A stretch of DNA of 64,000 nt from Natrinema ejinorense. Its GTDB lineage: Archaea; Halobacteriota; Halobacteria; Halobacteriales; Natrialbaceae. Both the position numbers and the translations under genes were made by a program. Shown piece by piece: positions 1-8,794 of the stretch. The stretch covers positions 3,472,001 through 3,536,000 of the forward strand of contig NZ_NXNI01000001.1 of assembly GCF_002494345.1 (NCBI RefSeq), read 5' to 3'. Below the pieces are notes generated by a model, which had not been told where the DNA came from, made no database searches, and saw only the letters and a list, made by a program, of their open reading frames with translations. The stretch's first letter is position 1; every line of letters starts with the position of its first letter.

Positions 1-806
1 TACCGCGCGAACAGCCACGCGACAGCGTTGAACAGGTGGAGGACGACGAGCCCGACCAGCACGCCGATCGCCGAGAGGGCCAACGCCCCCTCGAGCGAAT
101 CGATGTAGAACGAGATCAGCTCCCCCTCGGCGAGTGAGAGGGGGACCGGAGAGACGACGTCAATGACCCAGCCGGCGTGTTGGTACGTGAGTTCGGGGAC
201 GAACTCGACCGGACCGCTGAGGTGAATACCGACCAGTTGATTCCGGTAGTGCAGCGGCGCGGCGACCAGCACGAACGTGAACGTGACCCCGAACGCGAGG
301 AGGAAAAACGTGGCCAACCCGAGCACGAACTTGCTCCCCAGGTAGCCGACGCCTTTCCACGTCCCCCGATCGAAGACGAGCCGTCGTGCCCGCTCTCGGA
401 GCGTCGGAGCCGGGTCGGCCGTCGGGATCTCGGTGTCGAGCAACCGATCGGCGAGGACTCGCTCGAGGGCGGTCAACTCGATCGAGGCGAACAGGACGAC
501 CAGGACGGTCGGAACGCCGATACACAACAGCACCAGTAGGAGGGGGATGCCGGCGATCAGCAAGGCGACGGGTTCCGTCCTCGCCATGTCGACGAGCCCG
601 AACGTGAGACCCGCCGGGATCGCGATGCCGGTCACGAGGACGGTGAAGTAGCCGATCCCGAGGGGAAACGCGAGCAGGAGGTACGCGACGTTGGCGTAGG
701 TCCGTTTGCGAACGGCAACGCCGACGAACCAGCGAAGCCAGCCTCTGAGGCGGTCGAGAGCGGTTCTCCCTGCGTCGAGCGGTGATGACGTCCGTGTGGA
801 TTTCAT
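1..806 (-). CDS. Sensor-domain (PF13796-like) integral membrane protein, C-terminus cut by window
   Basis: The frame is open from the ATG at 806 to the window edge, giving at least 268 residues, so the C-terminus is missing. It begins MKSTRTSSPLDAGRTALDRL, then shows paired hydrophobic segments at about residues 35-60 (YLLLAFPLGIGYFTVLVTG) and 75-105, a cytoplasmic stretch with LRERARRLVFDRGTWKG, and two further membrane spans. This matches the four-helix 'putative sensor' domain found alone or before histidine kinases. The start overlaps the stop of the upstream gene as ATGA, so it is the fourth gene of a translationally coupled operon. Whether a kinase domain follows cannot be seen. The domain name is from recall of the family pattern. 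Confidence 0.7.
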   Translation of the reverse strand, partial: MKSTRTSSPLDAGRTALDRLRGWLRWFVGVAVRKRTYANVAYLLLAFPLGIGYFTVLVTGIAIPAGLTFGLVDMARTEPVALLIAGIPLLLVLLCIGVPTVLVVLFASIELTALERVLADRLLDTEIPTADPAPTLRERARRLVFDRGTWKGVGYLGSKFVLGLATFFLLAFGVTFTFVLVAAPLHYRNQLVGIHLSGPVEFVPELTYQHAGWVIDVVSPVPLSLAEGELISFYIDSLEGALALSAIGVLVGLVVLHLFNAVAWLFAR

Positions 807-1168
807 GTTGAATTAGGCCTCCTGAACGAGCGAACGATCGCGACGAGCCCGACCAGATGGCAGGCAGTGACGACGAGCAGGACGGTCGCGTCCGTTGCGT
901 CCGCTACCCGATCGACCGCGTACGAAAGCACGAACGGGACGGCCGTCAGGAACGCGACGCCGAGAGCCAGGAACAGCATCGGCCGACTGTCGTTGCGAGC
1001 GTAGCCTCGATAGGCCGTCCACGCCACGATCGTGCCGAGAGTGGCGCTGGTCAGTCCGGCGAAGAAGATCGTCGTCTCCTCGTCGAGCCCGAAAGCCGTC
1101 GTTGCGGCCTCGAGGACGGGGAGCGAACCGACGCCGAGGGCACCGACACCGACGGTCACTCCTCCCAC
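803..1168 (-). CDS. Small membrane protein, DUF7521-like
   Basis: A 121-aa protein with a GTG start and three or four hydrophobic helices: residues 3-25 with a small-residue N-terminus, TTIFFAGLTSATLGTIVAWTAY, MLFLALGVAFLTAVPFVLSY and TVLLVVTACHLVGLVAIVRSF. It resembles its neighbour at 1203-1535 in length, helix order and the RxYxGY/D and PxLxLALG motifs, which suggests a tandem duplication. The stop overlaps the next start as ATGA. Such small proteins commonly sit beside winged-helix regulators in haloarchaea. The function is unknown; a membrane partner of the sensor protein is an inference from the operon. Confidence 0.7.
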   Translation of the reverse strand: MGGVTVGVGALGVGSLPVLEAATTAFGLDEETTIFFAGLTSATLGTIVAWTAYRGYARNDSRPMLFLALGVAFLTAVPFVLSYAVDRVADATDATVLLVVTACHLVGLVAIVRSFRRPNST

Positions 1169-1202
1169 CTCCGTGGGTCGGGCCGAACGGCGGCGATTCC
1201 GT

Positions 1203-1535
1203 TCACGGACGGCCGTAGACGGTATAGAGGATCGCCGTGAGGCCGGCGACCTCGCTGATGCTCGCGAAGACGGTCGTCGTCACCGACGACGCACCGACCA
1301 GCGTCGGCAACAGGAACCGAAGGATCGTCGGCACCGCGGCCAGCAGGGTGATCCCGAGCGCGAGCCACAGCAGGGGCGTCCTGCGAACGTCCCGGTAGCC
1401 GTCGTAGGTCCGCTTTGCGATCCAACACGCGATCACGAACGCGGTCGCCTGTCCGAGGAAGACGGCGACCGCGACCGTCGTCGTTCCGCCCTCGCTTTCG
1501 ACCGTTTGCAGTAGTGGTCCGAGCATGACGATCAC
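1203..1535 (-). CDS. Small membrane protein, DUF7521-like, paralogue of the next gene
   Basis: A 110-aa protein with hydrophobic helices at about residues 22-40 (AVAVFLGQATAFVIACWIA), 53-75 (PLLWLALGITLLAAVPTIL) and 82-108. The motif RTYDGYRDVRRTPLLWLALG parallels TAYRGYARNDSRPMLFLALG in the downstream gene. The GTG start overlaps the stop of the winged-helix gene by four bases, which indicates translational coupling; an internal ATG at 1526 is an alternative start. Only 34 bases separate it from the next gene. The function is unknown. Confidence 0.68.
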   Translation of the reverse strand: MIVMLGPLLQTVESEGGTTTVAVAVFLGQATAFVIACWIAKRTYDGYRDVRRTPLLWLALGITLLAAVPTILRFLLPTLVGASSVTTTVFASISEVAGLTAILYTVYGRP

Positions 1536-1873
1536 AGGTCCTCGAACAGTCTGGTGAACCGATCGGCGGGATCCTCGTCGCGGCGGTGCACGTCCATCTC
1601 CATCGAGCCCTCGGCGATCTCGATCGCCACGCGCTCGAGTCGCGTGCTGTAGGTCTTGTAGTGGTGTCCATCGGGATCGAGCTCCTGGTATTCGTCGAGG
1701 AACCCCTGGTCCGCGAGCCGGTCGATCCGCCGGTAGATCGTCGGTGGCGAGGCGTCACAGCACTCGGTGAGTCGCTCGACGGACATGGGTTCCTCACTGG
1801 CCGCGATGAGGATACGGCGTGCATACTCGTCGTCGAGTAGGGCGAGCACTTCTCGGTCCTCATCGTCGGGCAT
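1532..1873 (-). CDS. Winged helix-turn-helix transcriptional regulator (ArsR-like)
   Basis: A 113-aa protein starting MPDDEDREVLALLDDEYAR. The region EEPMSVERLTECCDASPPTIYRRIDRLADQGFLDEY reads as a winged helix, with the recognition helix around PPTIYRRIDRL. A longer GTG start at 1912 is possible, but the ATG at 1873 lies 24-31 nt after a TATA-like box at 1897-1904, the usual geometry for leaderless haloarchaeal messages, so it was chosen. It heads an operon with two small membrane proteins and a sensor protein, so it probably controls that operon and perhaps the divergent ABC genes. There is no cysteine metal site of the ArsR type. Confidence 0.82.
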   Translation of the reverse strand: MPDDEDREVLALLDDEYARRILIAASEEPMSVERLTECCDASPPTIYRRIDRLADQGFLDEYQELDPDGHHYKTYSTRLERVAIEIAEGSMEMDVHRRDEDPADRFTRLFEDL

Positions 1874-1896
1874 TCGGTCGTTCGTATGACAGGAGG

Positions 1897-1904
1897 ATAT
1901 AAAA
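1897..1904 (-). promoter_or_regulatory. TATA-like box of the winged-helix operon
   Basis: The plus-strand bases atataaaa read TTTTATAT on the minus strand, about 27 nt before the ATG at 1873. This implies a leaderless transcript. Confidence 0.6.
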
Positions 1905-1974
1905 GAACCCACAGTTTCGCTGCGTGAAACCGTGGCTGGTGGGTTATCCTTCCCGCTGTGGTAGCGTCGTCGAG

Positions 1975-2967
1975 ATGACCGCGATCGAGATGAGCGGCTT
2001 GACCAAGGAGTACGGCTCCCTCACGGCCGTCGACGACCTCGATCTGACCGTCGATGACGGCGAGGTGTTTGGCTTCCTGGGTCCCAACGGGGCCGGGAAG
2101 TCGACGACGATCAACATGCTACTCGATCTCACCCGCCCGACGGCTGGATCGGCGACGGTACTGGGCTACGACGCTCAGGCGGACGCCGACGCGATCGGTC
2201 CCCGCGTCGGCGTCCTCCCGGAGGGGTTCGACGTCTACCCGCGCCTGTCGGGCCGACGGCACATCGAGTTCGCCAGCAAGACGAAAGACGCCGACGACGA
2301 TCCCGAGGAGATCCTGCGACGCGTCGGGCTCTCGGCCGAGGACGGCGCGCGGCCGGCTGGTGACTACTCCAAGGGAATGCGCCAGCGGCTCGCGACCGGG
2401 GTGGCGCTGGTCGGCGATCCCGAACTCCTGATCATGGACGAGCCCTCGACCGGACTCGATCCCCACGGGATCCGCGAGATGCAGGATCTCGTTCGCAGCG
2501 AGGCCGAACGCGGCACGACCGTCTTCTTCTCGAGTCACATCTTGGAACACGTCGAGGCGGTCTGTGATCGGATCGGCGTGTTGGACGACGGCGAACTCGT
2601 CGCCGTCGATACGATCGACGGGCTCCGCGAGGAGCTGGGCGGCGGCGCGACGATGACGCTCACCCTCGCGGACCCCGCCGAGTGGGCTCGTAATCTCGTC
2701 ACCGAACTCGAGGGGGTCGTCGACACCGCGGCGTCCGGGCGAACCCTCGAACTATCGGTCGCCGATCCGGCGGCGAAAGCGAGCGTCGTCACCCAACTCG
2801 ACGACAGTGGCGCGACGATTCGCGACGTGCGGATCGAGGAGGTCTCGCTCGAGTCGCTGTTTACCGCGCTGACGAACGGGGACGAAAACGAGCGAACGGA
2901 CGGGGCGGCGACCGCCGGAGCGGACGGTGGGTCCCCGACGGAGACGGGAACGGGGGCGGTGCGATGA
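1975..2967 (+). CDS. ABC transporter ATP-binding protein (ABC-2 type)
   Basis: A 330-aa ATPase. From the chosen ATG it shows Walker A GPNGAGKST (residues 36-44), the signature YSKGMRQRL, Walker B LLIMDEPSTGLDP and the switch histidine in SSHILEHVE. A C-terminal extension of about 100 residues (ATMTLTLADPAEWARNLV and onward) is typical of the drug/copper ABC-2 ATPases. The upstream in-frame start at 1924 would add 17 uncharged residues unlike the family, so MTAIEMSG was preferred. The last four bases overlap the permease start (ATGA), so the two form an exporter. The substrate is not evident. Confidence 0.9.
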   Translation: MTAIEMSGLTKEYGSLTAVDDLDLTVDDGEVFGFLGPNGAGKSTTINMLLDLTRPTAGSATVLGYDAQADADAIGPRVGVLPEGFDVYPRLSGRRHIEFASKTKDADDDPEEILRRVGLSAEDGARPAGDYSKGMRQRLATGVALVGDPELLIMDEPSTGLDPHGIREMQDLVRSEAERGTTVFFSSHILEHVEAVCDRIGVLDDGELVAVDTIDGLREELGGGATMTLTLADPAEWARNLVTELEGVVDTAASGRTLELSVADPAAKASVVTQLDDSGATIRDVRIEEVSLESLFTALTNGDENERTDGAATAGADGGSPTETGTGAVR

Positions 2968-3839
2968 CCGGCCACGTTGCCACCGTCGCGCGAAAGGAGT
3001 TCGACGACGCCGGCCGCTCGAAACTCCTCTGGTCGCTGATCGGGCTGCTCGTCGGGCTCGTCGTGGTCGGCTACGTCGGGATCTGGTACACGGTCGACGA
3101 CGTGACTGCGGCCGAGGCACTGAGCTTCCTCGGAACGCCGTTGCAGGTAATCATCCCGATCGCGGCACTGATCGCCGGCTACATGGCCGTCGTCGGCGAG
3201 CGTCGCTCGGGAAGTATCAAACTCCTGTTGGGGCTCCCGCCCAATCGGACGGACGTCGTCTTCGGCAAGCTGGTCGGTCGCATGGGCGTCGTCGGACTCG
3301 CCATCGGGCTCGCCTTCGTCGTCTCGCTAGTCCTCGGAGCCGTTCTCTTCGGCGCGGTGCCGTTCGTCGACTGGCTGGGCTTTGGGGCCGTATCGCTGCT
3401 CTTCGGGACCACGTTCGTCGGCCTGGCCGTCGGCGTTTCCGCCGCCGTCTCTACCCGCGGCAAGTCGATGGCCATCGTCGTCGGCTTCTATATGGTGTTC
3501 GTCGCGCTGTGGGAACTGCTCACCGCCGGCCCCTACTACCTCCTCTATGACCAGGGGCCGCCGGTCGAGGCCGAGACGTGGTACCTGGTCCTCGACCAGT
3601 TCAACCCCATCTTCGCCTACACGAACCTGGCCAGTAGCCTCGTCGAGGGGTCGCTGTATCCGTTCCAGTTCCAGTACGGCCTCCAGTCGATGGAGGCATA
3701 CGGGATGACCCCCGCCGAGCGCTATCCGGGCGACGCGCCGTTCTACCTCCAGGACTGGTTCGGCATCGTCGTCTTGTCGTTCTGGTTGGTCGTCCCCGTC
3801 GCGATCGGCTACGTCCGGTTTCGGCGGACGGACCTCTGA
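2964..3839 (+). CDS. ABC-2 family permease
   Basis: A 291-aa protein beginning MTGHVATVARKEFDDAGRS, the usual cytoplasmic start of NosY-like permeases, followed by six predicted helices: residues about 22-44, 62-80, 108-135, 140-160, 170-190 and a last one near 265-285. The motif ERRSGSIKLLLGLPPNRTDVVFGK is the conserved cytoplasmic loop of these permeases. A loop of about 70 residues before the last helix (YDQGPPVEAETWY ... YLQDWFG) is probably extracellular. It is coupled to the ATPase gene. The partner substrate is unknown. Confidence 0.88.
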   Translation: MTGHVATVARKEFDDAGRSKLLWSLIGLLVGLVVVGYVGIWYTVDDVTAAEALSFLGTPLQVIIPIAALIAGYMAVVGERRSGSIKLLLGLPPNRTDVVFGKLVGRMGVVGLAIGLAFVVSLVLGAVLFGAVPFVDWLGFGAVSLLFGTTFVGLAVGVSAAVSTRGKSMAIVVGFYMVFVALWELLTAGPYYLLYDQGPPVEAETWYLVLDQFNPIFAYTNLASSLVEGSLYPFQFQYGLQSMEAYGMTPAERYPGDAPFYLQDWFGIVVLSFWLVVPVAIGYVRFRRTDL

Positions 3840-4057
3840 GAGGGGTGCTGTCATTGGATCGCAGCTCACACGGCGAATCGGCAGCGGAGATCGCGCTCGC
3901 CGCGGTCGATCGGACGTCGTTCGGGAACCGCTCGTCCGCCGAGCGCCGCTACCCCACGCTCCGACCGTAACTCGAGCGATCGAAACGCCCGCGGAGTCGG
4001 CGAGCAATGCTCCGAAAGCGATCTCGATAGTCCGATATCGTGAATGTCAGACCCAAA

Positions 4058-4066
4058 TGAATAAGC
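4058..4066 (+). promoter_or_regulatory. TATA-like box of the first aldehyde dehydrogenase
   Basis: The bases atgaataag lie 26-34 nt before the ATG at 4092, consistent with a leaderless or very short-leader message. Confidence 0.4.
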
Positions 4067-4091
4067 CGAGCCCACCGATAGACAGATACAC

Positions 4092-5603
4092 ATGACGAAT
4101 ACGAGTGAGGAACCCGCCGACGAGATCGCCGTCGACGAACTCGGGATCGCGCCGGAAACCGGATGGAACGCGCTGTATCTCGACGGGGAGTGGGTTCCCG
4201 CGGGCGACCGGGACTTGATCGACGTCGAAAACCCCGCGACGCGGACGCCCCTGGCGACGGTCCCCTCGGGAACCGAGGACGACGTCGACGAGGCGTACGC
4301 GATCGCGGATGAGGCACAGGCGGAGTGGGCGGAGCGGCCGCCCCAGGAGCGCGCCGGCATCGTGTCCGAGGCCTGTCGGTTGCTGGGCGAGTACGCCGAC
4401 GACCTCGCGATGTTGTTCGCGGTCGAGTGCGGCGGCGTCGAGCTGAAAGCGGATTTCGAGACCCAGCTCGCACAGGGAACGATGGAGGTCGGTGCCGGGC
4501 TGGCGATGCGCGACGGCGGTCGCCGCAAGGACTCGGTCACCCCCGGGAAGGAGAATCTGCTCGTGCGCGAACCGGCCGGCGTCGTCGGCGTCATCACGCC
4601 GTGGAATTTCCCGCTGTATCTCTCCAGCCGAGTCGTCGCACCCGCCATCGCGCTCGGCAACAGCGTGGTGTTAAAACCGGACGAACACACCCCGATAACG
4701 GGCGGCCTCGTCCTCGCGAAGGTCTTCGAGGAGGCCGGTCTCCCGGCGGGCGTCCTGAACGTCGTCCCCGGCTACGGTCACGAGATCGGCGATCACTTCT
4801 CGGGTCACTCGGTTCCGTCGGTGATGTCGTTTACCGGCTCTTCGGAAGTCGGACGCGGCGTCGGCCAGCGTGCCGTCGGCGCGTACACGGAACCCGCACT
4901 CGAACTGGGCGGAAACAACGCCCACATCGTCCTCGAAGACGCCGACCTCGAGCGGGCAATCGACGCTGGCGCGTTCGGCTCGTTCACCCATCAGGGACAG
5001 GAGTGTATTTCGATCAACCGCCATCTGGTCCACGAATCGCTGTACGACGAGTACGTGGCGGGACTGGCCGACCGCGCCGAGCAACTCCCCATCGGCGATC
5101 CCCTCGAGGAGGGAACCCTCGTCGGACCGGTCATCAACGAGAGTCAGCGCGACAAGATCGCCGGTTTCCTCGAGAAGTCGGTCGAACGCGGTGCAACGAT
5201 CGAGGCCGGCGGCGACTACGAGGGACTGTTCGTCGAGCCTACGGTGCTGTCGGACGTCACCAGCGACATGCCGGTCGCTTGCAACGAACACTTCGGCCCG
5301 GTCGCGCCGGTCGTTCCATTCGAAACCGACGAGGAGGCGATTCGGATCGCCAACGACACCGAATACGGGCTGTCGGGATCGGTCCACTCGGCGGATGTCG
5401 CCCGGGCGCGTGACGTGGCCGACGCGATGGAGACGGGCATGGTCCACATCAACGACCAGCCGTTGAACGACGAACCGCACGTTGCGTTCGGCGGTGTCGG
5501 CGCATCGGGAATGGGTCGGTACAACGACGAGTGGATCCTCGAGACGCTGACGACGGTGAAGTGGATCTCGGTTCAGCGCGAACCGAGAGAGTATCCGTAC
5601 TGA
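4092..5603 (+). CDS. Aldehyde dehydrogenase family protein (NAD(P)-dependent)
   Basis: A 503-aa protein with the full aldehyde dehydrogenase fold signature: GVVGVITPWNFPLYLS for cofactor binding, SFTGSSEVGR, the general base Glu271 in LELGGNN and the nucleophile Cys305 in QGQECISINRH. The C-terminal PREYPY ending is shared with the protein at 37100-38572. An N-terminal extension of about 15 acidic residues precedes the family core. It probably oxidises an aldehyde to its acid in the cytoplasm; the sequence does not define the substrate. It stands alone, convergent with the V4R-like gene. The annotation as a benzaldehyde or succinate-semialdehyde enzyme would be a guess. Confidence 0.92.
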   Translation: MTNTSEEPADEIAVDELGIAPETGWNALYLDGEWVPAGDRDLIDVENPATRTPLATVPSGTEDDVDEAYAIADEAQAEWAERPPQERAGIVSEACRLLGEYADDLAMLFAVECGGVELKADFETQLAQGTMEVGAGLAMRDGGRRKDSVTPGKENLLVREPAGVVGVITPWNFPLYLSSRVVAPAIALGNSVVLKPDEHTPITGGLVLAKVFEEAGLPAGVLNVVPGYGHEIGDHFSGHSVPSVMSFTGSSEVGRGVGQRAVGAYTEPALELGGNNAHIVLEDADLERAIDAGAFGSFTHQGQECISINRHLVHESLYDEYVAGLADRAEQLPIGDPLEEGTLVGPVINESQRDKIAGFLEKSVERGATIEAGGDYEGLFVEPTVLSDVTSDMPVACNEHFGPVAPVVPFETDEEAIRIANDTEYGLSGSVHSADVARARDVADAMETGMVHINDQPLNDEPHVAFGGVGASGMGRYNDEWILETLTTVKWISVQREPREYPY

Positions 5604-5677
5604 GACGGTCACTCCCCGTTCCGGAACCGGTGCGATCGGTTCGAACGGCTCCGTCGTCGGTTACGATACGAGACCGC

Positions 5678-6313
5678 TCAGAGCCATTCGACGCGATACT
5701 CACAGCGGTGATCGCCGTCCGACCGACACTGGTCGCCGACTTCCTCGACCTGTACGGGGCTGTTGGCGAACTTCTTCGCGACGCCCTTGATGAGTCCCTT
5801 GTCGAACTCACACGGATAGGGGTTCTCACAGATCATCACTCCCTCGTTCGCTCCTTCTTTCCGGAACTCGTAGGAGCCGATCTCGCTGCCGCGGTGATTC
5901 TGGTGGTAGGCCGTATCGATCGCCCGTAACGCGTTATCCACTTCGGAGAGATCCGGCGGAAATTCGACGTGCTCGGGGACGTTCTGGCCCATGTTCCGCA
6001 TTCTGACGCCGCCGTACTCGTCGCGCATATCGTACAGCATGGCGAGCGGGATCTGGAGCGGATACCACTCGTCGGGTTCGATGTCTTCGAGTCCGTATTC
6101 GGCGAGTTTCGAAGAGACCTGTTTTCCCACGAACGACGAGACCGACTCGCCAGCAGCGACGTACGACAGGGGACTCCGACCGATCACTTCCGCGTCATCG
6201 AGTGACGCTTCGAATCCGATTCGATCATCTACTGCCTGCAGTTCATCGCTGGACTGGGACTCCTCGTCGGCGCTGCCGATGAGTCGCTTGATCCAACTGT
6301 TCAGTGTAGCCAT
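5678..6313 (-). CDS. V4R-like haloarchaeal protein
   Basis: A 211-aa acidic soluble protein. The C-terminal 50 residues (NPYPCEFDKGLIKGVAKKF, then VEEVGDQCRSDGDHRCEYRVEW) resemble the end of V4R (4-vinyl reductase) domains, where a cysteine-bearing GD..C motif closes a small-molecule binding pocket. The middle part, with YPLQIPLAMLYDMRDEYGG, may be the helical half seen in heme-NO-binding relatives. No DNA-binding or enzymatic motif is evident. It stands alone, convergent with the aldehyde dehydrogenase; a ligand-sensing role is an inference. The ATG at 6313 is preceded about 30 nt upstream by an AT-rich element. Confidence 0.6.
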   Translation of the reverse strand: MATLNSWIKRLIGSADEESQSSDELQAVDDRIGFEASLDDAEVIGRSPLSYVAAGESVSSFVGKQVSSKLAEYGLEDIEPDEWYPLQIPLAMLYDMRDEYGGVRMRNMGQNVPEHVEFPPDLSEVDNALRAIDTAYHQNHRGSEIGSYEFRKEGANEGVMICENPYPCEFDKGLIKGVAKKFANSPVQVEEVGDQCRSDGDHRCEYRVEWL

Positions 6314-6674
6314 AACGAGTACACGACATGTCCGATCTAACTAATAACTTTAGCTGCTGATCCGGTAAGATTATATATCTGGTTCGATCGATCCGTCCTT
6401 CGAGACAGGACTCGGGTCGCGACTCGGCGGGCAGCGAGTCGAACGGGGTGCCGACTGCCGGATCTGTCCGTCCGACGATACGATCGCATCGGAATCGAAC
6501 GGTCCTCGCGAACGGAAGCGCTCCCGATCCGAGCGCGACCGGTTCCGACGCCAGCGGACGTCTCCGGCGACGAAACGCGCTGAAATCGCTTCGTTCCCCC
6601 TCGTCGCCGATTCTCGAGCCGTCACGGCGATTCGAAACGGGTCGCTTAAGTGCCTCCGTCGGATAGCGACGCCC
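6314..6674. other. Gene-free stretch upstream of rpsL
   Basis: These 361 bases carry the divergent promoters of the V4R-like gene and of rpsL and no convincing gene. Short open frames here lack start context and family features. The nusA gene usually found directly upstream of rpsL in haloarchaea is absent. Confidence 0.6.
6644..6651 (+). promoter_or_regulatory. TATA-like box of rpsL-rpsG
   Basis: The bases gcttaagt lie 24-31 nt before the rpsL ATG at 6675, giving a leaderless promoter geometry. The same octamer occurs at the same distance before the acyl-CoA dehydrogenase gene at 61466. Confidence 0.55.
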
Positions 6675-7103
6675 ATGGCAAACGGCAAATACGCCGCGCG
6701 CAAGCTCAAGAAGGACCGCCAGAATCAGCGGTGGTCCGACTCTGACTACGCGCGCCGCGCCCGCGGACTTCGCGAGAAGTCCGACCCGCTCGAGGGTGCA
6801 CCCCAGGCTCGCGGTATCGTACTCGAAAAGGTCGGCATCGAAGCCAAACAGCCCAACTCGGCGATCCGGAAGTGCGTCCGAGTGCAGCTGATCAAGAACG
6901 GCAAGCAGGTCACCGCCTTCTGTCCCGGTGACGGCGCTATTTCGTTCATCGACGAACACGACGAAGTCACCATCGCCGGGATCGGTGGGGCGAAGGGTCG
7001 TGCGATGGGCGACCTCTCCGGTGTCAACTACAAGGTCGACAAGGTCAACGGCGTCGCACTGAAAGAACTCGTTCGCGGGAACGCGGAAAAACCGGTGCGA
7101 TAA
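6675..7103 (+). CDS. rpsL: 30S ribosomal protein uS12
   Basis: A 142-aa archaeal uS12. The conserved loop [15 protein letters not shown] and the segment [16 protein letters not shown] are unmistakable; they surround the decoding centre of the small subunit. The length matches archaeal family members. The stop is followed after two bases by the rpsG start, so the two are co-transcribed. A TATA-like box at 6644-6651 shows that the pair has its own promoter rather than reading in from an upstream RNA polymerase/nusA operon. Confidence 0.98.
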   Translation: MANGKYAARKLKKDRQNQRWSDSDYARRARGLREKSDPLEGAPQARGIVLEKVGIEAKQPNSAIRKCVRVQLIKNGKQVTAFCPGDGAISFIDEHDEVTIAGIGGAKGRAMGDLSGVNYKVDKVNGVALKELVRGNAEKPVR

Positions 7104-7105
7104 CC

Positions 7106-7714
7106 ATGGCGGCAGAAGATCAACCGGATCCGGACGCCCCGGCCGGTGGCGCAGACGTGTCGGCGAAGCTGTTCGGGACGTGGGAACTCGGCGAACTCGA
7201 GTACACCGACCCCTCGACCGAGCGCTACATCACGGTGACCCCCGTCGCCCACACCGCGGGTCGTCACGCCGGCAAGCAGTTCAAGAAGTCCCAGATCTCC
7301 ATCGTCGAGCGGTTCATCAACCGCCTGATGCAGACCGAGGAGAACACGGGCAAGAAACAGCAGTCGCTCAACCACGTCCGTGACGCGTTCGAGATCATCC
7401 ACGAGCGCACCGAGGAGAACCCGATTCAGGTGCTCGTCACGGCCGTCGAGAACGCGGCTCCCCGAGAGGAGACCGTCCGCCTGAAATACGGTGGTATCTC
7501 GGTCCCGAAGGCCGTCGACGTGGCCCCGCAGCGCCGGGTCGACCAGGCGCTGAAGTTCCTCGCCGAGGGCGTCTATAACGACTCGTTCAAGACGACGACC
7601 GACGTCGAGGAGGCCATCGCCAGCCAACTCATCGGCGCGTCCAACTACGACGTCCAGACGTACGCGGTCAGTCAGAAAGAAGAGAAAGAGCGCGTCGCGG
7701 CGGCGGCTCGCTAA
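7106..7714 (+). CDS. rpsG: 30S ribosomal protein uS7
   Basis: A 202-aa archaeal uS7. Recognisable motifs are KLFGTWELGELEYTDPS at the N-terminus, ERFINRLMQTEENTGKKQ and the decoding-site region NPIQVLVTAVENAAPREE with VDVAPQRRVDQAL. The protein organises the head of the 30S subunit. The gene starts two bases after rpsL. In many haloarchaea DUF5781 and the EF-2 gene follow directly; here about 5 kb of accessory DNA intervenes before them. Confidence 0.98.
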   Translation: MAAEDQPDPDAPAGGADVSAKLFGTWELGELEYTDPSTERYITVTPVAHTAGRHAGKQFKKSQISIVERFINRLMQTEENTGKKQQSLNHVRDAFEIIHERTEENPIQVLVTAVENAAPREETVRLKYGGISVPKAVDVAPQRRVDQALKFLAEGVYNDSFKTTTDVEEAIASQLIGASNYDVQTYAVSQKEEKERVAAAAR

Positions 7715-7754
7715 CGTTCCGACTGTCTTTCGTTTTCAGTTCTCGTACCGATAA

Positions 7755-8762
7755 TTGCCGACTGTAGCTTGGGTACTGAGCCAGATACGACTACTCAGTC
7801 TCTTTCTCTGTATATCAGCGCGTTTTCATACGTCAGTCACACTTTTAGGAGTAACGGGGGTCACAGCAGACGATAGTCTTTCCGAGAGCCAGACCGCAGG
7901 TGGGAAACAGATTCTCAACGAGATAGAACTTGATACCTCCTCATGTGCCGATCTCGAAGAGGCCTCTCTGATCTTCCTCAAACGGGGCCAACAGGAGACG
8001 ATCCGGACAAAGATACACTTGGCTCACGATATGGTGACAGTTGAACCATCGACTAACGAAGACCCAACGAAGATCAACTACTCTATTTCATTGAACCCCC
8101 ATCAGGAAAGTAGTACTCAGAGGGGGGTGAAAGCAGCTAGCGGGACGAATGTTGAATCGCTCGACAACACTGATGTAGCACTTGAGAGGGCTGAGGACAC
8201 GATATCGGCTGGGGATCACTTTAAAGATGACGCGCTTACCGATTCCGGGCGCGTGAGGACCGCTGGCTTGGATGATCCGGAGTTCAGCGACAATGGCGAT
8301 GCGGTCACGTATGTGGAAACGAAGTCTAGTGAATGTGGTCCGCTTTGCCGAACGAATCTTGTAATCGAACGATCGTATGACTCAAGCCGTGGGACATACG
8401 ATATCGACGACTCAACTGGCTTCTTTGAGACGGTCCGTGGAGATACATGTGACGGTGAGGAATTCGGTGATTGATTCCCTTGTCACGATATCCCTAATAT
8501 CTATGACTGTGATATCCCCGACTCCTTTAATACGAATTGGTTTAGTGATTCTTGGGACTACGACCTTACCTCAGCCGTAGGTTCGTATTACAACAACGAT
8601 TTCCCGGTTATTCCCGAAACGACTGCTGATCATGAGCAGGACACTTGGTACGATGGGACAACACTGCATGTTGAGGGATCTGTTTCTCATTCCGGAACTA
8701 CTGGATTCAAATCCGTGATTCGAACCTTATTAAAAAGCAATTCAGGTGCTATCATTTACTAA
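7755..8762 (+). pseudogene. Decayed Tat-type secreted protein gene with in-frame TGA
   Basis: The reading frame from 7755 stops at a TGA at 8472-8474, but the same frame then stays open for 95 more codons to a TAA at 8760-8762 and reads as sensible protein (YDCDIPDSFNTNWFSDSWDY and onward). This looks like a single nonsense change in a gene of about 330 codons. The start is also doubtful: it is a TTG, and ARFHTSVTLLGVTGVTA resembles a haloarchaeal Tat signal (RRFLKTSVTLLG) that has lost its twin arginines. Base composition is lower in GC than the ribosomal genes. The family is not recognised. It lies just upstream of an ABC-2 exporter cassette. Confidence 0.65.
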
Positions 8763-8770
8763 AATATTTA
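8763..8770 (+). promoter_or_regulatory. TATA-like box of the ABC-2 cassette
   Basis: The bases aatattta lie 25-32 nt before the ATG at 8795 and only 19-26 nt before the ATG at 8789. The usual spacing therefore favours 8795 as the start. Confidence 0.45.
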
Positions 8771-8794
8771 TGCTGTTTCTATGTAATTATGTCT

